The notes beneath the pieces were generated by a model. The model was not told the DNA's origin. It saw only the letters and a list, made by a program, of their open reading frames with translations, and made no database searches. Positions 1 to 7,200 of a stretch of DNA of 10,061 nt are shown here, piece after piece. How positions within the stretch are numbered: position 1 is the stretch's first letter; each line of letters begins with the position of its first letter. The DNA is from CAZKUN01 sp964555935 (GTDB lineage Bacteria; Armatimonadota; Zipacnadia; Zipacnadales; VGFC01), in contig CAZKUN010000302.1 in the NCBI GenBank assembly GCA_964555935.1, forward strand, positions 1 through 10,061. Direction: 5' to 3'. The translations under genes and the position numbers were made by a program.

Positions 1-60
1 GACGCGCCGGAACTGATGACTTGCACTGAGCGCTGCTTTTGGAGTCTGTCTCGGTCGTGT
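1..60. repeat. Direct repeat, copy 1 (partner 186-245)
   Basis: Bases 1-60 align without gaps to 186-245 at an offset of 185. By eye about 27 of the first 30 and about 21 of the last 30 bases match. Most differences are C/T or A/G transitions, as expected of an old decaying duplication. The shared core reads CTGATGACTTGCA then TGAGCGCTGCT. Copy 2 begins at the end of the REP-like element at 166-188, so a further REP-like element probably lies just before base 1; that is an inference. No convincing gene occupies this stretch. Confidence 0.7.
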
Positions 61-107
61 CTTGGCGGCAATTGCGGCCTTGGTTGTGGACATCCGGGGC
101 TGAATCT

Positions 108-130
108 GTCGCGGCTGAACCCGCTCCTAC
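108..130 (-). repeat. REP-like element, minus orientation
   Basis: Read on the minus strand this 23-base unit starts GTAGGAGC, continues GGGTTCA and ends GCCGCGAC. It has the GTAGGAGCGGNTTNAGCCGCGA look of repetitive extragenic palindromes described in gammaproteobacteria and mobilised there by RAYT (Y1_Tnp) transposases. GCGG and CCGC can form its internal stem. It faces the unit at 166-188, and the GCTCCTACACG and CGTGTAGGAGC edges are perfect 11-base inverted arms. Confidence 0.7.
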
Positions 131-165
131 ACGTCGGGCTTATGTCCGTGAGGGAGAGCCGCCGT

Positions 166-188
166 GTAGGAGCTGCTTTAGCTGCGAC
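166..188 (+). repeat. REP-like element, plus orientation
   Basis: This unit is GTAGGAGC then TGCTTTAGCTGCGAC and matches the inverted copy at 108-130 at 19 of 23 positions. With that copy it forms an inverted pair separated by 35 bases, a BIME/REPIN-like layout able to fold into a long hairpin. It runs straight into copy 2 of the direct repeat. Confidence 0.7.
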
Positions 189-245
189 ACGCCGGAGCTG
201 ATGACTTGCAGTGAGCGCTGCTCTCGGCGCCAGTCCCGGCCGTCC
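186..245. repeat. Direct repeat, copy 2 (partner 1-60)
   Basis: This is the second copy of the 60-base degenerate repeat described at 1-60. It overlaps the last bases of the REP-like element and reaches the stop codon of the zinc-ribbon gene at 245-247. The repeat array therefore sits at the very 3' end of the MNT/HepT/zinc-ribbon operon. Confidence 0.65.
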
Positions 246-694
246 TACGTCGCCGCCCCCGGCTGGCTATTCGCCGGCGCCTCACACGCCGGGCACTTCG
301 CGTCGTCCGCTGACAGCGGCTCGAGGCACTTCTCGCACGCCGGTAGCTTTGCATCGCAGTGTTCGCACGTCTCGGCAAGCCGGCTCTGGACGCCCTCGCA
401 CACCCGGCAACGCCGGACGCGTTGGCCTTGCTTGGCGGCCACGAGTCCTTTCTGCACGGCCTGCAGACGCTCTTCCTGGGTCTCCGCTTGGCGCACGGCG
501 GCGGCGAGTTCGCTGTCCCGAACGTGTCCCGCGCGCAATAGTATCTGCGCCCGCCGTCCAGCGACCGCCCAGTTCTCTGCCGCCAGCTTACTCAGCTCGG
601 CGGCTTCCTGCTCGAGCTTCAGGATGTCCGCCCCGCGCGAGATGCCCTTCGTCGCTTTGTCAAACAGCTTGCCCGCCTCGCCGAGGAAGTCCAT
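245..694 (-). CDS. Double zinc-ribbon-like protein with N-terminal helical region (149 aa)
   Basis: Residues 1-90 are rich in Ala, Glu, Gln and Leu and look helical, probably coiled coil. The start MDFLGEAGKLFDKATKG is amphipathic. The C-terminal third has four CxxC pairs: C96/C99, C110/C113, C120/C123 and C134/C137. These fit two stacked zinc ribbons of the DZR/rubredoxin-knuckle kind, after which a short Ala/Pro tail follows. There is no signal peptide or membrane segment, so it is probably cytoplasmic. The ATG lies three bases after the HepT stop, and its Shine-Dalgarno (GGAG) is inside the end of hepT, so the gene is third in the MNT-HepT operon. Zinc ribbons of this type usually mediate protein or nucleic-acid contacts. 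The specific function is unknown, and whether it belongs to the toxin-antitoxin unit or is a passenger is open. The gene ends against the repeat array. Confidence 0.85.
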   Translation of the reverse strand: MDFLGEAGKLFDKATKGISRGADILKLEQEAAELSKLAAENWAVAGRRAQILLRAGHVRDSELAAAVRQAETQEERLQAVQKGLVAAKQGQRVRRCRVCEGVQSRLAETCEHCDAKLPACEKCLEPLSADDAKCPACEAPANSQPGAAT

Positions 695-697
695 TGT

Positions 698-1063
698 CTA
701 TGCATCTCCGTTTGGTGGTTCGGCGTGATCGGTCAGAATGCGCTCAAGTTCGGCGACGAGGCCGGGGAGGTCGTCACGCACGGTGTCCCACACCACACCG
801 TGATCGACTGTCCAGTAGGCGTGGATGAGGCGGTTCCGCATGGCAATCATCTGCCGCCACGGTAGCGTGACTAGCCATGCGCGGGTCCCCTCAGTCACTT
901 GGCTCGCGGCCTCGCCTATGACGGCGATGAGTCTCTCCAACGCCAGAGGCAGCAGGGGATCGGTGGCCATCTCATCACGCGTGCGGCCGACCGTCACGTC
1001 TATGGCCAGGCGCGCCTGGTCACGCATGTCTCTCAACAGCGTCGCGTCGCGCTCAGGCAGCAT
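698..1063 (-). CDS. hepT: HepT-like HEPN-domain RNase toxin (121 aa)
   Basis: This is a small all-helical protein of the HepT (DUF86) family. The conserved RX4HXY motif is R76-N-R-L-I-H81-A-Y83. In this family Arg and His form the RNase site of the dimer, and the Tyr is the residue that the partner MNT nucleotidyltransferase AMPylates to neutralise the toxin. The length is normal for the family. I chose the start at 1063: its ATG overlaps the last 11 bases of the MNT gene, and a GGAGGG Shine-Dalgarno lies at 1069-1074 with 5-base spacing. An in-frame ATG at 1084 lies upstream of that site and deeper in MNT, and looks spurious. The tight overlap implies translational coupling and balanced expression. 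Function is inferred from motif and partner. Confidence 0.93.
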   Translation of the reverse strand: MLPERDATLLRDMRDQARLAIDVTVGRTRDEMATDPLLPLALERLIAVIGEAASQVTEGTRAWLVTLPWRQMIAMRNRLIHAYWTVDHGVVWDTVRDDLPGLVAELERILTDHAEPPNGDA

Positions 1064-1355
1064 ACACGCCCTCCGCCTCAGCAATTACCTTGTCCCGGAA
1101 ATACTTGCTCAGGAAGCCGGCTGTGTTCAAATCCACCCTCCGGCCGAGCACGTCGGCGAGTTCTTGCTCAATGTCCGCGAACTTGAACAACCCCACTCGC
1201 GCGTCCGGCTCAAACTCCACCAGCACATCGATGTCGCTGTCCGGGCCGAAGTCGTCCGTCAGGATTGAGCCAAACAGCGAGAGTTTGCGGATCTTGTGCT
1301 TGCGGCACAGGTCCGCGATTCTCGCCTCGGGGATCTCGATGCCGTGGCGTACCAT
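1053..1355 (-). CDS. mntA: MNT-domain nucleotidyltransferase antitoxin (100 aa)
   Basis: This is a minimal nucleotidyltransferase. The GSX10DXD signature is G29-S30 and D41-I-D43 within FGSILTDDFGPDSDIDVLVEF, and a third likely metal-binding Asp is D75 in RRVDL. Related MntA proteins add AMP units from ATP to the Tyr of HepT and so block its RNase activity. It is the first gene of the operon, ahead of hepT, which it overlaps by 11 bases. The start at 1355 is preferred: GGTGATC at 1359-1365 matches the 3' part of an extended Shine-Dalgarno in correct register, and the protein then has the usual length of about 100 residues. An ATG at 1415 would give 120 residues but lies upstream of the predicted -10 box, and an ATG at 1367 is also possible. 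Confidence 0.93.
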   Translation of the reverse strand: MVRHGIEIPEARIADLCRKHKIRKLSLFGSILTDDFGPDSDIDVLVEFEPDARVGLFKFADIEQELADVLGRRVDLNTAGFLSKYFRDKVIAEAEGVYAA

Positions 1356-1358
1356 GCC

Positions 1359-1365
1359 GATCACC
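1359..1365 (-). promoter_or_regulatory. Ribosome binding site deciding the MNT start
   Basis: On the minus strand GGTGATC lies three bases before ATG 1355. It pairs with the part of anti-Shine-Dalgarno following GGAGG, so the core register is about 8 bases from the start. This favours 1355 over the ATGs at 1367 and 1415, which lack a well-placed site. Confidence 0.5.
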
Positions 1366-1396
1366 ATTGCCTGAGCGATTGGGCCTTCCTCAAGAG

Positions 1397-1423
1397 AGTA
1401 TAACCCGCGCTCCATCGCGTCAA
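1397..1423 (-). promoter_or_regulatory. Putative sigma70 promoter of the MNT-HepT operon
   Basis: Minus strand: -35 TTGACG (1418-1423), a 15-base spacer, and -10 TATACT (1397-1402). The hexamers are good but the spacer is shorter than the optimal 17. Predicted transcription starts near 1390, about 35 bases ahead of the chosen MNT start. It lies just downstream of the large dyad at 1447-1493. Confidence 0.5.
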
Positions 1424-1446
1424 GCCTCGGGACCCCACAGAACTGA

Positions 1447-1493
1447 CGATCCCCGCGGTGGCCCGTTCTGCCCCGGGCCCCTCGCGGGGATCG
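1447..1493. repeat. 47-bp two-tier inverted repeat
   Basis: Perfect 11-base outer arms CGATCCCCGCG (1447-1457) and CGCGGGGATCG (1483-1493) enclose a second dyad, GGCCCG (1460-1465) with CGGGCC (1474-1479). The GC-rich hairpin can form on either strand but has no T tract, so a classical Rho-independent terminator is doubtful. It lies 24 bases upstream of the MNT promoter -35 and could be an operator, a transcription insulator or another extragenic palindrome. Confidence 0.7.
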
Positions 1494-1595
1494 CTCAACT
1501 ATGACCGTGACCGTGTTCTTCTCCCACCCTCCCTTACCAGATGGTGTCGCGTGTGGCGCGTGTCCTGTTACTACTACCCAGTATAGGAGGTCGTT

Positions 1596-1639
1596 CTACT
1601 ACCGTCAATAGTGATACGTGTCACTACCGATGGTAGTAG
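1596..1639. terminator. 44-bp near-palindrome after the lyase gene; possible terminator
   Basis: Outer arms CTACTACC (1596-1603) and GGTAGTAG (1632-1639) and an inner TAGTGA/TCACTA pair around ACGT give 18 of 22 Watson-Crick positions. In minus-strand RNA two of the four exceptions become G-U pairs. It begins 10 bases beyond the stop codon of the heparinase-like gene, where a terminator or 3'-protecting hairpin is expected. No U tract follows. A further CTACTACC at 1571-1578 repeats the left arm 25 bases away, so a protein-binding role is an alternative. Confidence 0.5.
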
Positions 1640-1649
1640 ACGGCAGACG

Positions 1650-4263
1650 CTACTCGTCGGGGTCGTACCGGAAGAGGCGCTCAACCGTGCCGTCCGCGGC
1701 AGTGATGACGCAACTGACCGTCGCGCCGTGCGTGAACGTGTGGACCGATCCATCCGGCCAAATGAGTTTCGCCGCGAGCGACGCGTCAGTGGCGTCGACG
1801 GCCTCAACGGTGGGCAATGGCGCTCCCGCATCGGCGGGGATCAGCGCGTAGGCCATCACCGTCTCCCCGGCGCCGGACTTCGCGAAGACCGGTGTGGGGA
1901 TCGGGCGCAACTCGTCATGTCGGCCCGTTGGCATCCAGCCTTGCACGAATGGCTCCGTCTGCCCCTCGATGACCTCGACGCTGAGTCCGTCAGTCGACAG
2001 CGGCAGGATTGTCATCTGCGCGTCGCCCGCGATGCCGGTGACGGCGCGAGTCGTCTCATCGAGAGTCGCGCTCTCGACGTCAAGGTGGAAGGTCGCGTCA
2101 TACTCATGCGGTCCGTCATCTGTCGGTGTCATCACATCGACCACGATCCAGTAATCCGGCTTCACGAACAGGATCTTGCGCGTGTGAGTGACCGTGCGAT
2201 CGTACGAGGGTCCATAGCCGTCGCCGTACGTCCCCTCAACGTAGTCGAAGTCCTCGCCCGTGACCCACGGGTTGGTGAGGGGCTCCGCCGAGCGCAACGT
2301 GCCCCCCTGTCCGCGCCGCCTCTGCTGGAGGCCATCCACACCGACCACGTTATGCGCGCGGGCGNNNNNNNNNNCAGTCGGAGGAGTCGTAGGCGTAGTT
2401 TCCGATGTCGTCGATCAGCGTCTTCCCTCGCGCGTGGACGACGATGTGCAGCTTGTCCTCGTGCTGGTGGCCGCTGCCGAACGGCCCGGCGTCTAGCAGC
2501 AGGTAGTTGTCATCCGCCGTCCAGCCGCTTCTCAGTATGTGCCATCCGGCATACGGGAAGCAGGTGGACGTGTATTCCGGCGGCGTGCCCTCCGTGCGGG
2601 CGCTGCCCCAGAACTTGAAGTCCTCGCGCTCCGGATAGTACTTGGCCCCATCCCGCAACTTCGAGACCACCGACACGCGCCCCGAGTCGTTCAGCCCCGG
2701 CGCGTATCCGTTCGGCATCGCCAGTCGCGCGTAGTAGTCGTACATCCGCTCCAAGCCCTCCTCGAAGCCCTCGGGCGGCTGATAGCCCACGCGCCGGGCG
2801 GTCTCAAGACCCCAGATCATGTTGTAGAGCGTTACTCCGTGGTAGCCGGGCGACAGCTCCATCTGCGCGCCGTCGGGGTACACCTGCGCCTCGAATTGCC
2901 CTAGCAGTCGGTCCGCCGCCGTGTCCCGCCACAGCTCGGAGTCCTTGAACTCAGGCAGCATCAGGCCGATGTGAAGCAAGCCGTTGGCCTCCATCGTGCC
3001 CCAGTTGCTGGTCGGGTGGTAGTGCGCCTCATCCATGAGATGCACCGCGTGGTCGTGGAAGCTCCGCAGCATGGCGACCTGCGCGTCCACGGTGAACTCG
3101 GGCGAGTTGCGGAAGTAGTAGTAGGCTGGGAACCACGTCTGCCCCATCCGGATTCCCGCGTCCAGCGTGAGCGGCGCCTTGCCTGTCTCGAAGTACGGCC
3201 CCTGGATCCAGCGCGGACCGATGTACACGGGCATCGCCTCGACCCAGCCCGTGAGTTGGTCGACGAACTCGCGGGCGTACCTCTCGTCCCCGGTGCCCGC
3301 ATACGCCTGCCCCAGCGTCCGCCAATGAGCGTGCCGGTTCAGCGAAATCGCCCATTGGTCGTAATCGAACGGATCCTCATTCCACTGGATTACTTCGCCG
3401 AGTTGATGTGGCGAGCACCCCACGAGGCGGAAGACGTGGTCACAGATCTGGTCCGCCGCATCGGTCAGCCCCTTGCTCGTGGCCGTGTTGAGTTCCGGCC
3501 CGGGCGGCGTCTCGCGGGCCTTCATGTGCTCGACGAGCGCGGCCTTGGCCGCCTCGATGTCATCAGCGTCAAGCGCCGCCTTGACGCCCGCAAGTTCCGG
3601 CCGGTCGAGGTCGAGCGCTTCCCAGAAACGCATGGCGTAGTCCTCAGGCGTCACGGTTTGCATCTCCCATCCGTCGAGCTTGCCCCACTCCTCGTCGCCG
3701 TAGTGGTAGCCGCCCCAGATCATCGCGAACACGATCTCCTGGCCCACGTAGCCCCGAAGCTGTCGCGCGATGTTCGTGCTCTCCCAGTCCCGCCACTCGG
3801 TCACATCCTCGCCGGAGAACCCGATCTGCTGCACGCTGATCGCCCCGTCGAGGTCGCGCATCTCGGCTGCCTCCGGCGCGTCGGGCGTCGTCGCCAGGCC
3901 ATCGAACGCCTCGGGCGTGAATATGCCAAAGCCCACATATCCGCTGCGTTTCATGTCCTCACGGCTGATGTCGCAATAGGTCTGGTAACGGAAGCCCACG
4001 CGCATGTCCGGCGGCAACGGGTCGGGCAGCGTGACGCGTTTGCCGATCAGCACGTGGCCTCGGTAGAGGCCCTCCGTGTCGCCGGTGATCTCCACCGTCG
4101 GACGCTCAGCGTCGACGATGTCAACCGTCCACTTCGGCAGATAGCCCGCGTCGTACCATTCGGGCTGTTGGTCGGGTGGCAGGGAGTATCGGACCTCCCA
4201 TGCGGCGTCCTGGGCCGTCAGAGGTCCCACGGCAAAGGCTAGCACCAAGGATATCGTGGTCAT
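1650..4263 (-). CDS. Heparinase II/III-like polysaccharide lyase, interrupted by assembly gap
   Basis: This is a large secreted polysaccharide lyase, about 870 residues once the gap is closed. Residues 1-18 look like a signal peptide (TISLVLAFAVGPLTAQ, cleavage near Ala17/Gln18), although without an N-terminal basic residue. Residues 20-205 form a probable beta-sandwich accessory module. Residues 205-530 carry the alpha/alpha-toroid signatures: LNRHAHWRTLGQAY (308-321), SNW (419-421), the GYH expected to hold the catalytic Tyr474, and NDSGR (525-529). The heparinase II/III C-terminal beta-sandwich starts near 570, with HQHEDKL (599-605) and NYAYDSSD (622-629). The frame resumes after the Ns with ARAHNVVGVDGLQQ, also a family signature, so this is one gene; the ten Ns put the halves in different frames. 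These enzymes eliminate uronic-acid-containing polysaccharides (heparin, heparan sulfate, alginate or similar); substrate cannot be told. The start overlaps the upstream stop as ATGA, with GAGG 8 bases before it. Confidence 0.9.
2365..2374. other. Assembly gap (10 Ns) inside the lyase gene
   Basis: Ten Ns separate two parts of one reading frame. On the minus strand the sequence enters the gap after NYAYDSSD plus TG (two bases of a codon, probably Trp) and leaves it with one base plus ARAHN. For the frame to continue, the real gap must be a multiple of three, so 10 is filler. Comparison with the remembered family pattern YDSSDW-R-R-Y-x3-T-RAHN suggests about 18 bases. Confidence 0.9.
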
Positions 4264-7200
4264 CCGTCCATCCTCACAATGATGGGCCAGTCGCGGATCT
4301 GCAGCCCCTCAATCGTCGATTGCCCGCCCTGCCCTTCGACGTTAAGCTCCTGCAGCGTGCAGGTGAGGCAATCCACCGCCACCGGCGTGCCTGCCTGGCC
4401 CGTGGGCCTGATACGGATCGTCGCCGGCTCTGCCGTCGCCCCCGGCTCAGCCGGTTGCCAGAGCGCCACGAGCCGCGAGCCGTCCACAGCCCTGAACGCC
4501 CTTGCCTCCACCTTGTCCGTCTCACCCGCGATCGTCCCAATCTCTTTCAGGTCAAGCGGCTCCGCGCCCGAGAGCAGCGTCGCCACCGATCGGTACGCAT
4601 ACATCGTCGCCTCCGGCGTCGCGACTGAGTTCAGCAATCCGCCCGGCTCGCCCGGCGCCGCCCACCAGATCAGCCCAATGCCCTCCGCCCTCGCCCACAC
4701 CATCGACCGCGCCAGCAGCTTCGCCCGCGTGATGTCGTCGAACTCCGCGCTCTTCCAGCCGTCGAGCGTCAGCCACACGGGCAGCGCGGGTTCGTCGCCC
4801 AGCCCGTTAAGCACCTCTGCCAGTTCCGTTTCCGGTCGTCCCCCGGCCGTGACGGGCACCATCAGTCCGTCACAGGCCTTCGCCCACGCCTTCCCAAACC
4901 GTCCTGTCGCCCAGTCCTGAGCCATGCTGGCGTCCGCCAGTTCCAGGACGATCGAGGCCGCTGAGTCGGCGCGGCGAAGATCGATCAGCGCGGCCGCGAT
5001 GGCGTCATCCACCGGCGGGACCGGCACGTGGCCCTCCGGTATCACGAAACGCCACGCTGACCCTTTGGGGCACTCGCGCCCCATGAACGCCACGTAGTCC
5101 CGGAAGGCCTCCATCGCCTCGTCGGCACTCGATGTCGCGTGAAGTGGTCCCGCTCTCGTGATCGGAATGACGAACCTCAACCCCGGCGGCCGTCCCAACG
5201 TGAACGCTCGCCTCACATGCGCTGGTAGTACCAGCTTGCCTTTGGCCAGTTCGACCGTCTCCCTCGAGAGCGTGTCCCCCGGCAGCACGGCCCACTTCGC
5301 GCCCGCCTGAGTGGGCTCGGCGAAGAAGTGATCGTCCACGGTCTTGCGGTCGCCACCGACCTTCGTGCCCGATGCCGCGACCGCGCCCAAAGCCTCCAAC
5401 GCGCAGTCGCCGCCTTGACCGTCCGGTAGCACGACCTCCATCATCGCCGTGCGGATGTTCGTGTGGTCTGTTGCCGAGATCCTCAACATGTCCATCTTCA
5501 CGGCCATCACGCTGCGCGTGCCCTCGAGCGAGAACTCGATCCCCGTCTCGGTCGCATCCGCCGGGGCCTTGAAGTTCTCCCGCTTGACCACCGTCTCCCA
5601 CGTCTCGCCGTCGGCGCTGATGCTGATGGTGAAATCCAGCGGCCAGCCGAAGTTGCCCGGCCGCGGGTAGTAGATGACCCGGTCGATCTGCTTCGCTGCC
5701 GGTAGCGTCACCGTCAGCCAGTCGTGCTGGTCATCGAAAGCGTGCACGTTCGAGGTCCAGCAGTGCGCCGGCACAAGTTCGGGCTTGCAGTCGCTAGGCT
5801 TCACCCCATCAACCGCGCCCATCGTGTTCCAGATGCTCCGGTCGACCTTCGGCGGCGGCGCGCTCAGCACGCCGAAGTCGTCTGCCTCGATCTCCGCCGA
5901 CTTCAGCCCAATCGCCCTCATGCGAGGCGACTCGTTCCCCTCCTGCAGCGTCTCCAGCGGCGGCAGCGGCGCGTACGTGCGGACGAGATTGATCCGCGAT
6001 TCCTTGCCATACACCCTCACCACGTAATAGCCCACCCGCTCCGGATCCCACACCACCTTCAGCCCCGGCAGTCCGTACGAGCCGCCGAAATTCCGCGCGA
6101 AGGTGGTGCTCGGCAGCGTCAGGTATTTGGTGCCGCGCAGGTAGTTCGAGATCCGGTGGTGGGTGTGACCGGTGAAGACTGCCGCGACATCGTACTCGTC
6201 GAACAGGTCGATCAACTCGCCCCGCATCGGCTCATTGACCAGCTCGTAGTTCTCTGTGCCGACGTCATCCGTGCCGACCCAGAAAAGCGGGTTATGCACT
6301 GCGACGAAGGTGAGTTGGCTGTCCTTCGCCGCCTCGAGATCGGCCTTCAGCCAGTCCGTCTGCTTCTTCTCATCCGGCAGGCCGCTATTCATTAGCGCGT
6401 TGTTCAGCACGACGAAGTGGCACTCATCGTAGTCGAAGCTATACCAGTCCGGCCCGAACCAGTCTCGGTATAGCTTCAGGTTGTCCTCGTTGACGAACCA
6501 CCCGTTCTTGTAGACATCATCCGGCCCCGGGGCGCCCGAGTAGGTGATCTGCAGCTTGTTGCCGACATCGTGGTTGCCCGCCGTGTGGTAGACGGGCACC
6601 TCCAGCGCCTTGAAGATCTCGAGCGACGCCTCCGCGCACGCGTCGTAGTCCTCCCGGCCGGGGAATGTCGTCACGATGTCGCCCGCATCGAGCACGAACG
6701 CCGGCTGCATCTCGTTCATCTGCTCCACCAGCTCGCGAACTCGGTGGTTGTGCGAGTAGCGGCCGAGTTGGTCCTTGCGCGATATGTGCGGGTCGGAGAT
6801 CACCACAAACGTGAAGTCCGGCTCCGGGACGAGGGCGAGCGACGTGCTCCGCATCGTGCGGGGCCATTCCTTCAGCGTGCTCGATGGCTCGTTCCGGAGG
6901 AAGCGTTCGTGCCAGACCGCGGGTTGGCGCCCGGGCGGCGGAGCGTCGGTGATGCGCAGGTCATCAATCACCGCGTTGGCCGGTTCGTTGCCGTTGAGAT
7001 CAGACCCCACCGCGAAGCGCTCCGGCAGCGTCAGCGTCGTCGGCTGGCCGGGTCGGAACGCGCGCTGGGAGCCATCGACGTACAGCCTCATCCACCCCTT
7101 CTCCGTGTCCCACGCGGCGATGATGTGATACCACTGACCGGGGATCCAACTGCTCACGTCGGTGACGATGCAGTCTCTGTTCTCGCCATCTGGGCTGGCG

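Noticed and set aside
1..245. CRISPR array
   Set aside because: Repeats are degenerate, only two copies, and partly inverted, with no regular spacers or cas genes.
39..828. Overlapping plus-strand open frames opposite the zinc-ribbon and HepT genes
   Set aside because: Ser/Arg/Pro-rich translations without motifs, starting inside the repeat region.
1611..2618. Plus-strand open frame crossing the N run
   Set aside because: It only remains open because Ns cannot encode a stop, and it is antisense to the lyase.
2971..4242. Long plus-strand open frame (423 codons) opposite the lyase gene
   Set aside because: It is rich in Arg, His, Val and Leu with no domain or ribosome site, and lies antisense to a clearly recognised enzyme. 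Such frames are common in GC-rich DNA.
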